8,209 nucleotides of DNA from Pseudomonadota bacterium. Its GTDB lineage: Bacteria > Myxococcota_A > Polyangia > Polyangiales > Polyangiaceae. Below the pieces are notes generated by a model. It ran no database searches. It worked only from the letters and a program-made list of their open reading frames with translations, and was not told where the DNA came from. Position numbers and translations under genes: made by a program. Within the stretch, counting starts at the first letter, position 1. Every line of letters begins with the position of its first letter. Shown in pieces: positions 1-6,064 of this stretch. The stretch lies in NCBI GenBank assembly GCA_023402175.1, contig JAEXCN010000265.1:1-8209 (forward strand). The letters are read 5' to 3'.

Positions 1-1197
1 CTTCTCTGGCGCGTGACCGGCCACATCCAGGCGACGAGCTTCGCCTCGCTCGCCGCGCTCTTCGGGCTCCCTCTCTTCCTTCGCCGAGTGTTCGGGGCGC
101 CCCTTCATCTCTCGCTCTTGGCGCTGCTCGCGATCCCGCTCGTGCACATCCACGCGACGTCGAGCTACGTCGACCTGCCTTCAAACACGTGCGTGACGAT
201 GCTGCTTCTCTGCGTCTACCGCACGCTCGTGGAGGACGCCGCGCCGACGCCGCGCTTCCTCGCCGGCTGCGCGGTGCTCGCCGCGGCCGCCGCGAACGCG
301 AAGTTCCAGCTCGTGCCGATCGTGACGATCGCCTCGGCGGTGCTCCTCTTCGTGTCGCTCCGCGATCTCCGCCGGTGGAAGTCGGTGAGCGCTCCCGCGC
401 GATCCGCCTTCTGGCGACGCCTCGGCGTGTTCGCTCTCGCGCTGCCTCTCGTCTTCGCGACGCCGATCAAGAACGCGGCACTGCACGGCAACCCCGTGTG
501 GCCGATCGAGCTCCGCGTCCTCGGTCACACGTTCCCGCATGTGGAGGAGGCGTATCAATCGAGCCCGCGCCACCTCACGAACGTTTCTCGCCCGATGCGT
601 TTCCTCCGCTCGGCGCTCGAGATCGACAACCGTCCGATCTCGACCCAGCGCCGATGGTCGCTCGATCAATGGACGCCGCCCGACGAGCCCGGATACCGGA
701 TGGGCGGGTACTTCGGCGCGTACGTCGTCCTCCATTTGCTCGCGCTCGGAGTAGCGGCATGGCGGAGGCGCACGCGCGAAGCGATCGTGGCGACTGCGCT
801 TTTCGCCGGCGTCACGGTCGTCGCCTCGCTCGTGCCGCAGTCACACGAGCTCCGCTACTACATGCACTGGATGCTCTTGCTGGTCGCCCTGAACGTCGTT
901 CTCTGGGCACGCGAGGCGCGCTGGGCCGTCGGGCTCGTCGCTGCGTCCGCCCTCGCGGTCGTGACGTGGTCGACCGATGCAGCCTACCTCTACGCGTCCG
1001 GCAACACGTTCGACGAGCTCCTCGCGCGGCGCGTGGAGCGCTCCGTGATCGACGCTGCGAGCCCCGGCGAACGCCTCTGCATCGCGCGCGAGCCGTTCAC
1101 GTTTCTCTACGCTCCGACGTTCCACGCGAAGAAGGACTACACGGTCCAGGAAGCCACCACGGACGCGGACTGCCAACGCGCGCGCCACGTTCCCTGA
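1..1197 (+). CDS. GT-C-type polytopic membrane protein (5' partial)
   Basis: The reading frame is open from base 1 to a TGA at 1195-1197, so the true start is probably left of the window; the GTG at 13 is only the first possible internal start. Counting from that GTG (394 residues), hydrophobic stretches lie near residues 5-23, 30-48, 57-70, 82-115, 136-152, 232-250, 256-273, 283-298 and 303-320, giving about eight to ten membrane spans. The segment HGNPVWPIE (158-166) after a helix, and SHELRYYMHW (277-286) before another, resemble loops in GT-C membrane glycosyltransferases, which transfer sugars from polyprenyl-phosphate donors on the outer face of the inner membrane. The GT-C catalytic Asp would be in the missing N-terminus. 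The last ~70 residues look soluble and periplasmic. The neighbouring GT2/DUF2304 pair supports a role in envelope glycosylation. Fold-level assignment is likely; substrate is unknown. Confidence 0.7.
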   Translation, partial: LLWRVTGHIQATSFASLAALFGLPLFLRRVFGAPLHLSLLALLAIPLVHIHATSSYVDLPSNTCVTMLLLCVYRTLVEDAAPTPRFLAGCAVLAAAAANAKFQLVPIVTIASAVLLFVSLRDLRRWKSVSAPARSAFWRRLGVFALALPLVFATPIKNAALHGNPVWPIELRVLGHTFPHVEEAYQSSPRHLTNVSRPMRFLRSALEIDNRPISTQRRWSLDQWTPPDEPGYRMGGYFGAYVVLHLLALGVAAWRRRTREAIVATALFAGVTVVASLVPQSHELRYYMHWMLLLVALNVVLWAREARWAVGLVAASALAVVTWSTDAAYLYASGNTFDELLARRVERSVIDAASPGERLCIAREPFTFLYAPTFHAKKDYTVQEATTDADCQRARHVP

Positions 1198-1202
1198 GCG
1201 CG

Positions 1203-1556
1203 TCACGAAGTCCGCGTCGGGATCTCTCGCGCGCGCTCGATGGCGATCGCACGGACGAGCTCGGTCAAGCGCTCCTCTTCTTCGCGCTGACGGCGCCGCG
1301 AGAGCAGCGACTCGCGGACGAGCCAGATGACCGTCGGATAGATGACGAAGTCGACGCCGCGGCCGATCCCAACGAGATGCGCGAGGCGGCGCGCGATCTC
1401 CGGAAACAGGATGAGCACGCCACCGGCGACGAACACAGCGAGCTGCACGTAGAGCAGCCGCCGGTTGCGGGCCCGCGTCGTCCAGTCGTGGACGAAGAGC
1501 GCGCCGAGGAAGCCGACGAGGAGCACCGCTGCGACGGTGATCTCCGGCTGCATCAT
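1203..1556 (-). CDS. DUF2304-type small membrane protein
   Basis: A 117-residue protein. Two hydrophobic helices are visible (about residues 6-22 and 34-51), followed by GIGRGVDFVIYP (about 63-74) with a third hydrophobic stretch. The tail is charged and probably coiled (about 84-113), containing EEERLTELVR. This layout and the G-I-x-R-x-V-D/N-F motif match the DUF2304 family, whose members typically sit beside family 2 glycosyltransferases. Their biochemical role is not established; a membrane partner of the transferase is plausible. The start is the first ATG of an ATGATG pair at 1556. It overlaps the TGA of the upstream glycosyltransferase (ATGA) and has a near-perfect Shine-Dalgarno AGGAGG at 1567-1572, 10 bases away. 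A longer upstream extension of this frame is a shadow of the glycosyltransferase. The stop lies 5 bases from the stop of the convergent membrane protein gene. Confidence 0.85.
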   Translation of the reverse strand: MMQPEITVAAVLLVGFLGALFVHDWTTRARNRRLLYVQLAVFVAGGVLILFPEIARRLAHLVGIGRGVDFVIYPTVIWLVRESLLSRRRQREEEERLTELVRAIAIERAREIPTRTS

Positions 1557-2326
1557 CGCGGACCTTCCTCCTGCCCCCCAGGAGCGGCTGGGCCACCGAA
1601 CAGGAAGCCGTGAAAGAGGTCGACCAGGATCGTCACCGCGCCCGCAGCCGTCTGGCCCTTCGCGAGCGTCGCTTCGGTGTACCGGACCGACACGGGGACC
1701 TCGACGAGGCGGAGAGGCGAAGACGCCGTCGCGCGCGATGCCGTCGAGATCCGACGCGTGAGCTCCGTTGCGTGCGCCATCCGGTTCTGGCGGAGCCTCA
1801 TGAGCCCGATCGCGCGCGGGCCGAACGCGCGCAGGCCGTTGTGCGCGTCGGACAGCACGAGCCCGGTCGTCCATCGCTCGAAGAGGCGCGCGAGGCGGAG
1901 AAGCACCCTACGCGAGGCCGGAACCGCGGAGGCGCCAGCAAAACGATCGCCGAGCGCGACGTCCGCGCCGCCCTCGACGATCGCAGCCGCGAGCGCGAAC
2001 GCGTCCTCTGCCCGGTGCTGCCCGTCGGAGTCCATCGTCACCCAAGCTTCGAACCCGTCGTCCCAGCGAGGGTCGAGCGCGAGGCGACGCGCCGTCTCGA
2101 TGGCGGCGCCCTGCCCGAGGTTCACCGGATGCCGCGCGAGCACGACGCGCAATGCTCCTCCGAGTGGCGGCGCGACTTCGGCGGAGATCGCAGGCGTGCT
2201 CCCGTCGTCGACGACGAAGACGGTCACCCGATGGCCGTCCTCGCCTGCCCGCGACGCGAGATCATGCAACGTCTCGGCGAGACGCTCGCCCTCGTTGTAG
2301 GCCGGCATGAGCACCGCGACGCGCAC
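1553..2326 (-). CDS. Family 2 glycosyltransferase (dolichyl/undecaprenyl-phosphate sugar type)
   Basis: A 257-residue GT-A fold transferase, counted from GTG 2326. Motifs in order: MPAYNEG (7-13) at the first beta strand, VDDGS (39-43), NLGQGAA (69-75), the metal/nucleotide-binding DSDGQH (99-104), and DAHNGLRAF (160-168), typical of the dolichol-phosphate-mannose-synthase branch. Such enzymes move a sugar from a nucleotide donor to a polyprenyl phosphate or a growing glycan at the cytoplasmic face of the membrane. No strong membrane helix is present; a C-terminal hydrophobic patch (about 228-244) may touch the bilayer. The start is uncertain. GTG 2326 gives the family-typical MRVAVLMPAYNEG. 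An in-frame ATG at 2377 would add 17 basic residues but overlap the divergent pabC start, and the extra codons include low-GC ones (ACT AAC ATC). No clear Shine-Dalgarno precedes either. The 3' end overlaps the DUF2304 gene by 4 bases, so the two are probably co-translated. Confidence 0.9.
   Translation of the reverse strand: MRVAVLMPAYNEGERLAETLHDLASRAGEDGHRVTVFVVDDGSTPAISAEVAPPLGGALRVVLARHPVNLGQGAAIETARRLALDPRWDDGFEAWVTMDSDGQHRAEDAFALAAAIVEGGADVALGDRFAGASAVPASRRVLLRLARLFERWTTGLVLSDAHNGLRAFGPRAIGLMRLRQNRMAHATELTRRISTASRATASSPLRLVEVPVSVRYTEATLAKGQTAAGAVTILVDLFHGFLFGGPAAPGGQEEGPR
1567..1572 (-). promoter_or_regulatory. Strong Shine-Dalgarno (AGGAGG) for the DUF2304 gene
   Basis: On the minus strand AGGAGG, followed by AAGG, lies 10 bases before the ATG at 1556. 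It sits inside the last codons of the glycosyltransferase, where it encodes part of the QEEG tail. It decides the start of the small membrane protein and suggests that gene is translated strongly in its own right as well as by coupling. Confidence 0.75.
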
Positions 2327-2360
2327 GGGCCGGATGTTAGTACGGACGTGCTTGCCGCGC

Positions 2361-2365
2361 GAGGA
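2361..2365 (+). promoter_or_regulatory. Shine-Dalgarno GAGGA deciding the TTG start of pabC
   Basis: GAGGA lies 5 bases upstream of TTG 2371. It is the only recognisable ribosome binding site near the start of this frame, which offers no ATG or GTG, so it favours TTG 2371 over TTG 2389. Confidence 0.5.
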
Positions 2366-2370
2366 CCGGC

Positions 2371-3240
2371 TTGCCATGCTCGGCCCGCTTGAAGACGGTC
2401 ATTCATGTCGATGGACGCTTCGTCGCGCCGGAGGACGCGGTCGTGTCGCTGCTCGACCACGGCTATCTCCTCGGCGACGGCGTCTTCGCGACGATGCGCG
2501 CATATCGAGGCGTGTGCTTCCGTGCGGACAGGCATCTTGCAGCGCTCGCTCGCGGAGCAGCTCTTTTCGGGATCGAGCTTCCCTCGTCCTTGCTCCAGAT
2601 TGCCGGGCTCGCGAACGAAGCCGCGAGGCGCACGGAAGAGGCCGATGCTTACATTCGCGTGACGCTGACACGCGGCGCGCCCGGCGCTCGGCCCACGCTC
2701 TCCGTCCTCGCGCGCGCGATGGACGTGCCGAGCGAGGACGCGTACGCGCGCGGCGTCTCCGTCGCGTCGGTGTCGCCACGCCGGATTCCGCCTGCATGTC
2801 TCGACGGATCGATCAAGACGACGAGCTACGCGGTGCAGGTGCTCGCGCGCCGCGAGGTCCAGGCGAAGGGCGCGGACGAGGGCATCCAGCTCGCGATCGA
2901 CGGCGCGCTCGCGTGCGGGACGATGGCGAACCTCTTCGTCGTGAGCGGCGACACGCTCCTCACGCCATCCCTCGAGAGCGGCTGCCGCGCGGGCATCACC
3001 CGCGGCGCGATCCTCGAGCTCGCGCCGCGGCTCTTCCGCGACGTCCGCGAGCAGCGTCTCGATCCGGCCGTTCTCGCTGAAGCGGACGAGGCGTTCCTCA
3101 CGAGCACGCGCGTGGAATGCCTTCCGATCGCTAGCGTCGACGGACAGCCGATGGTCGGGCGAGGCAAAACGAGCTTCGAGCGCACGCGCGTCCTCCGTGA
3201 CGCCTTCCTCGCGCTCGTTCGTGCGGAGACGTCCTCGTGA
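2371..3240 (+). CDS. pabC: Class IV PLP enzyme, probable aminodeoxychorismate lyase (PabC)
   Basis: A 289-residue fold-type IV PLP enzyme of the D-amino acid/branched-chain aminotransferase and 4-amino-4-deoxychorismate lyase superfamily. Visible motifs: SLLDHGYLLGDGVFATMR (26-43), RVTLTRG (97-103), the Schiff-base lysine K149 in DGSIKTTSY, MANLFVV (185-191), TPSLESGCRAGITRG (198-212) and FLTSTR (242-247). Position inside a pabC-pabB-pabA operon argues for the lyase reaction, aminodeoxychorismate to p-aminobenzoate plus pyruvate; an aminotransferase activity cannot be excluded from sequence. The usual Glu five residues before the conserved Asn (it contacts the PLP ring nitrogen) is Cys182 here, which is unusual. 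No in-frame ATG or GTG lies between the upstream TAG at 2338-2340 and the conserved domain, so a TTG start is forced. TTG 2371 has GAGGA at 2361-2365 with a 5-base spacer; TTG 2389 (MKTVIHVDG) is the alternative. The stop overlaps pabB by 4 bases (GTGA). Confidence 0.88.
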   Translation: MPCSARLKTVIHVDGRFVAPEDAVVSLLDHGYLLGDGVFATMRAYRGVCFRADRHLAALARGAALFGIELPSSLLQIAGLANEAARRTEEADAYIRVTLTRGAPGARPTLSVLARAMDVPSEDAYARGVSVASVSPRRIPPACLDGSIKTTSYAVQVLARREVQAKGADEGIQLAIDGALACGTMANLFVVSGDTLLTPSLESGCRAGITRGAILELAPRLFRDVREQRLDPAVLAEADEAFLTSTRVECLPIASVDGQPMVGRGKTSFERTRVLRDAFLALVRAETSS

Positions 3241-4775
3241 GCGCGCGCGCAACGTTCCATCGCGCGCTCGAGCTCGACTTCGTCGTCACGCCCGAGATGT
3301 TCCGAGCGGCGTTCCCCGAGCCGCGCGCCTCGACATTCGTCCTCGACGGTGGCGGCGCGTCGGCAAGGCCTCGGCTCGACCGGGCGGCGTTCATGGGCGC
3401 AGCCCCGTCGGCGACGTTCCGCGCTCGTCGGACAACCGCACGCGACGACGCCGGACGCGTCCTCGCCGACGTCGAAGTCCGGTATGCCGACGGGCGGAGC
3501 ACCATGCGCAGAGGGGTCGACGCGTTCGCCGAGCTGCACGAGCTCGTCTCCGCATCCGCACTCCCTGCAGACGGGTTCGACGACCGGTATCCGTTCGCGT
3601 TCCGCGGCGGCCTCGTCGGGTACATCGGGTACGAATGCGGTCAGCTGCTCGAACGGCTGCCGTGTCTTCCGCGGCCCTCCGCCGGCATGCCGGACATCGC
3701 GTTCGCTCTGCACGACTGGGTGATCGCGACGAGGCGCGACAGCGATCGGAGCTGGCTCTCCGTCGTCGGCAGAGGCCCCTCCATCGCCGAAGCGCGCGCG
3801 GACGCCGAGGTCACACGCGAATGGGTGGTCGCGGCGCTCCGCAATCCGGAGGCGCGCTCGGTACGCTCGGAGGAGCGGCAGCGCACGAAGCCTCGGATCA
3901 CCGCGACGCTCACGGCGGCCGAGTACATGTCCCGTGTCGCGATCGCGAAAGAGCACATCGCGGCGGGTGACACGTTCGAGATCTGCCTGACGACGGCGCA
4001 TCGCGCGCACGTCGCGCAGGATCAAGCCTGGCCGCTCTTCGAGGAGCTCCGGCGCTCGAACCCCGCGCCGTTCGCGGCGCTGCTCGATCTGCCCGAGGGC
4101 GCGGTCGTGTCCTCCTCACCAGAGCGTTTCCTCTCGCTCGATGCGAGCGGCGTCGCCGAGAGCCGACCGATCAAGGGCACCCGTCCTCGCGGCGCCACGG
4201 CCGCCGAAGACGATCGGCTGGCCCGCGAGCTCGCGGCGTCCGAGAAAGATCGCGCGGAGAACGCGATGATCGTCGATCTGGTGCGCAACGACCTCGGTCG
4301 CGTTTGTCGCTTCGGCACCGTGGAGGTCCCGGAGCTCTTCGCGATCGAACCATACGCAACGGTTCATCAGCTCGTCTCGACCGTGCGCGGCCAGCTGACG
4401 GACGGCTGCGACGCGATCGAGCTCGTCCGCGCGTGCTTCCCGCCCGGATCGATGACCGGCGCACCGAAGATCGAAGCGATGAGCATCCTCGAGCATCTCG
4501 AGCCCGTCGAACGCGGCGTCTATTCGGGCGCGCTCGGATGGATGGACGTCGGCGGCGCGATGGACCTCTCCGTCGTGATCCGCACGGTCGTTCTCAAGGA
4601 CGATGTCGCGACGTTCTCGGTCGGCGGCGCCGTCGTCGCAGACTCCGATCCGCGCGGCGAGCACGAGGAGGCGGAGCAAAAAGCTCGCGCGCTCGTCCGC
4701 GCGATCGAGACGATCGCTCATCCGCCACGATCCCCGGAACGCAGGTCGTCTCCGGACGTCGAGCAGCACGCATGA
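3237..4775 (+). CDS. pabB: Aminodeoxychorismate synthase component I (PabB)
   Basis: A 512-residue chorismate-utilising enzyme of the anthranilate synthase I/PabB/MenF fold. With the PabA amidotransferase it aminates chorismate to 4-amino-4-deoxychorismate in the cytoplasm. The N-terminal part contains GGLVGYIGYE (124-133). The chorismate-binding core holds SSSPERFL (292-299), PIKGT (311-315), VDLVRNDLGR (346-355), HQLVSTVRG (377-385), GSMTGAPK (404-411), YSGALG (429-434) and a C-terminal EEAEQKA (477-483). Lys313 in PIKGT is diagnostic: PabB uses this lysine as nucleophile, whereas anthranilate synthase TrpE has Ala there. This rules strongly for PABA rather than tryptophan synthesis. Length is slightly above that of E. 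coli PabB, with a poorly conserved tail after about 495. The GTG start at 3237 overlaps the pabC stop (GTGA) and has GGAG at 3225-3228, 8 bases away. The stop overlaps the pabA start (ATGA). Confidence 0.96.
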   Translation: MSARATFHRALELDFVVTPEMFRAAFPEPRASTFVLDGGGASARPRLDRAAFMGAAPSATFRARRTTARDDAGRVLADVEVRYADGRSTMRRGVDAFAELHELVSASALPADGFDDRYPFAFRGGLVGYIGYECGQLLERLPCLPRPSAGMPDIAFALHDWVIATRRDSDRSWLSVVGRGPSIAEARADAEVTREWVVAALRNPEARSVRSEERQRTKPRITATLTAAEYMSRVAIAKEHIAAGDTFEICLTTAHRAHVAQDQAWPLFEELRRSNPAPFAALLDLPEGAVVSSSPERFLSLDASGVAESRPIKGTRPRGATAAEDDRLARELAASEKDRAENAMIVDLVRNDLGRVCRFGTVEVPELFAIEPYATVHQLVSTVRGQLTDGCDAIELVRACFPPGSMTGAPKIEAMSILEHLEPVERGVYSGALGWMDVGGAMDLSVVIRTVVLKDDVATFSVGGAVVADSDPRGEHEEAEQKARALVRAIETIAHPPRSPERRSSPDVEQHA

Positions 4776-5356
4776 CGACGCTCATCGTCGACAACTACGA
4801 CTCGTTCACGTGGAACCTGTTCCAGCTCTTCGGCGCCCTCGGGGGTGAGCCGCGCGTCGTGCGCAACGACGCCGTCACGATCGACGACATCCGCCGGATG
4901 GCTCCTGAACGCATCGTCCTCTCTCCCGGACCAGGCCGCCCGGACGACGCTGCCCGGATCGGCGTGTGCCGCCCAATCCTCGAGCAGGACACGCTCGGCA
5001 TCCCGGTCCTCGGCGTGTGTCTCGGCCATCAGGCGATCGTCTGCGCCGCGGGAGGCCGCGTCGTCTCCGCGCCGCGCCTCATGCACGGCAAGACGAGCCT
5101 CGTCGAGCACGAAGGTGACGGCATCTTCCGAGACGTCCCCCGCCCGTTCGAAGCGATGCGCTACCACTCGCTCACCGCCGATCCTTCGTCGTTGCCCGAC
5201 ACGCTGGCGATCACCGCCTGGTGTAAGGACGGGACGATCATGGGCGTTCGTCACCGGCGGAGACCGCTCTTCGGAGTACAGTTCCACCCCGAGTCCATCG
5301 GCACGGCATGGGGACCTGCGCTCTGCCGTAGCTTTCTCCGCGGAGACTACGCATGA
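4772..5356 (+). CDS. pabA: Aminodeoxychorismate synthase component II, glutamine amidotransferase (PabA)
   Basis: A 194-residue class I (triad) glutamine amidotransferase that hydrolyses glutamine and passes ammonia to PabB. It starts with LIVDNYDSFTWNLFQ, typical of PabA/TrpG. The oxyanion-strand motif LSPGPGRP is at 50-57. The nucleophile Cys83 lies in GVCLGHQ (81-87), and His172 and Glu174 in FHPES (171-175) complete the triad. HGKTS (105-109) and RYHSL (130-134) are also family motifs. Length is normal for a stand-alone subunit. Sequence alone does not separate PabA from TrpG, and in some bacteria one protein serves both synthases; the operon with pabB and pabC favours PabA. The ATG at 4772 overlaps the pabB stop by 4 bases. 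The frame stays open far upstream, but that part is antisense-free shadow of pabB and the conserved domain begins right at this ATG. The stop overlaps the lipoprotein start (ATGA). Confidence 0.95.
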   Translation: MTTLIVDNYDSFTWNLFQLFGALGGEPRVVRNDAVTIDDIRRMAPERIVLSPGPGRPDDAARIGVCRPILEQDTLGIPVLGVCLGHQAIVCAAGGRVVSAPRLMHGKTSLVEHEGDGIFRDVPRPFEAMRYHSLTADPSSLPDTLAITAWCKDGTIMGVRHRRRPLFGVQFHPESIGTAWGPALCRSFLRGDYA

Positions 5357-5850
5357 CCGGACAGCCAGCGCGCGCTTCTCGTACCGTGCGAGCTCTCTCG
5401 CTCCTCTCTGCGGCGCTCGCGCTGACGACTGCGGCGTGTGGAGGCGCGGAGCCCGCCCCCGCGAAGGCGCCCGCGTACGAACGTTCCCGTGAGACGACGC
5501 AGGATTCCGATGGGATCGCCGAGCCGCGGACGATCGAGGAGGCCGAGGAGCAGATCGCCGAGGCTCGTGCGGCGCTCGAACCGCGCAACGACGAGAAGGC
5601 GGCCTTCGAGCCGGCGCCCCCGACATCGAAGCGCCCCGAGCCGCCCCCTACCCCCCAGGCCGGCAAAGCGCTCCGTGAAGACAGAGAAGACGTCTGCCGG
5701 AGCCCGTGCCGCGCACTCGCTTCGATGAAACGCGCGGTCTCCGCCCTCTGCCGGATGACGGGAGACTCCGACAACCGCTGTGTCGACGCCAAGCGCACGC
5801 TCGACGAGAGCACGGGCCGCATGGCACATTGCAAATGTGACGTCTTCTGA
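5353..5850 (+). CDS. Small Cys-rich lipoprotein of unknown function
   Basis: A 165-residue predicted lipoprotein. A basic, hydrophobic signal peptide (1-28) ends in a lipobox TAAC with acylated Cys29; the next residues are GG, so no Asp at +2, which by the enterobacterial rule would allow outer-membrane sorting. Residues 30-108 are low-complexity, rich in Ala, Pro and Glu. They include a charged heptad-like stretch (IEEAEEQIAEARAALE, 61-76) that may form a short helix or coiled coil. The C-terminal domain (110-165) holds six cysteines at 115, 119, 133, 143, 160 and 162 (Cx3C, C, C, CxC), probably disulfide-bonded in the periplasm. I do not recognise a named family. The ATG at 5353 overlaps the pabA stop (ATGA) and has GGAG at 5342-5345, 7 bases away, so it is the fourth gene of the PABA operon. 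Its link to PABA synthesis is unexplained. Confidence 0.85.
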   Translation: MTGQPARASRTVRALSLLSAALALTTAACGGAEPAPAKAPAYERSRETTQDSDGIAEPRTIEEAEEQIAEARAALEPRNDEKAAFEPAPPTSKRPEPPPTPQAGKALREDREDVCRSPCRALASMKRAVSALCRMTGDSDNRCVDAKRTLDESTGRMAHCKCDVF

Positions 5851-5851
5851 T

Positions 5852-5887
5852 CGTCGTCCGAGGCGGACGAGCAGCGACGCCGTTTTT
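5852..5887 (+). terminator. Possible weak terminator after the pab operon
   Basis: Just past the lipoprotein stop, TCGTCC (5854-5859) and GGACGA (5865-5870) form a perfect 6-bp stem with a 5-base loop. A second pairing, CGTCG (5852-5856) with CGACG (5875-5879), would place a stem end 3 bases before a TTTTT run at 5883-5887. The first hairpin is 12 bases from the T run and the second has a large bulge, so neither is a textbook intrinsic terminator. The position is right but support is weak. Confidence 0.3.
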
Positions 5888-5895
5888 CGTGCGCG

Positions 5896-5934
5896 CGTGA
5901 TCTGAGGCCCACGCACTGCACGTCCCCGATCACG
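5896..5934. repeat. 7-bp inverted repeat, possible activator site
   Basis: CGTGATC at 5896-5902 is perfectly mirrored by GATCACG at 5928-5934 with a 25-base spacer. It sits in the 214-base intergenic region, roughly 130-165 bases upstream of the start predicted from the sigma-54-like promoter at 6036-6052. That is the usual distance range for an enhancer-binding activator. It could equally be a chance pairing or part of the operon's 3' end structure. Confidence 0.3.
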
Positions 5935-6035
5935 GACTGTTCGTTCCTTGACGGACGGGGGCGTTCGTCGACGCACACCCCATCGATCCTCGCGAATTCC
6001 AGGCGGAAACGACGCCGTGCGCTGCGCGGCCTCGA

Positions 6036-6052
6036 CCGGCACATCGCTTGCT
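6036..6052 (+). promoter_or_regulatory. Sigma-54-like (-24/-12) promoter for the S41 gene
   Basis: The sequence CCGGCACATCGCTTGCT carries GGCAC and TTGC at exactly the sigma-54 spacing: GG at 6038-6039, ten bases, then GC at 6050-6051. It matches all the strongly conserved positions of TGGCAC-N5-TTGC except the first T. It lies immediately before the ATG at 6065 in the same orientation. The predicted transcription start, about 12 bases past the GC, falls near 6062-6064, so the mRNA would be almost leaderless. This agrees with the absence of a Shine-Dalgarno before the ATG. No good sigma-70 promoter was seen in the region. Confidence 0.5.
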
Positions 6053-6064
6053 GAGCCGCGACGC

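Noticed and set aside
189..1613. 474-codon plus-strand frame spanning the membrane protein and the minus-strand genes
   Set aside because: It runs through genes on both strands, is very Arg-rich and lacks hydrophobic or conserved segments, whereas the alternative frames give clear families.
1610..2392. 260-codon plus-strand frame opposite the glycosyltransferase
   Set aside because: It is antisense to a GT2 gene with all expected motifs; its Arg/Glu/His-rich product is not recognisable.
2826..4025. 399-codon open frame on the minus strand opposite pabC/pabB
   Set aside because: It is antisense to two well-supported genes, has an Arg/Ala/Asp-rich composition without motifs, and is explained by the lack of stop codons in GC-rich DNA.
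4304..4771. Upstream extension of the pabA frame by about 156 codons
   Set aside because: This part lies inside pabB in another frame and is Arg-rich; the PabA domain starts exactly at ATG 4772, which overlaps the pabB stop.
3237..4775. Anthranilate synthase component I (TrpE) as identity of the component I gene
   Set aside because: The PIKGT motif carries the PabB-specific Lys313; TrpE has Ala at that position, and a pabC-like gene is upstream.
5966..5973. CGTCGACG palindrome and a repeated GTTCGT (5939-5944, 5963-5968) as an operator
   Set aside because: They are too short for GC-rich DNA and have no consistent relation to a promoter.
5948..5976. TTGACG (5948-5953) as a sigma-70 -35 element
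   Set aside because: No TATAAT-like hexamer is found 16-18 bases downstream (the sequence there is ACGCAC), so the match is probably accidental.
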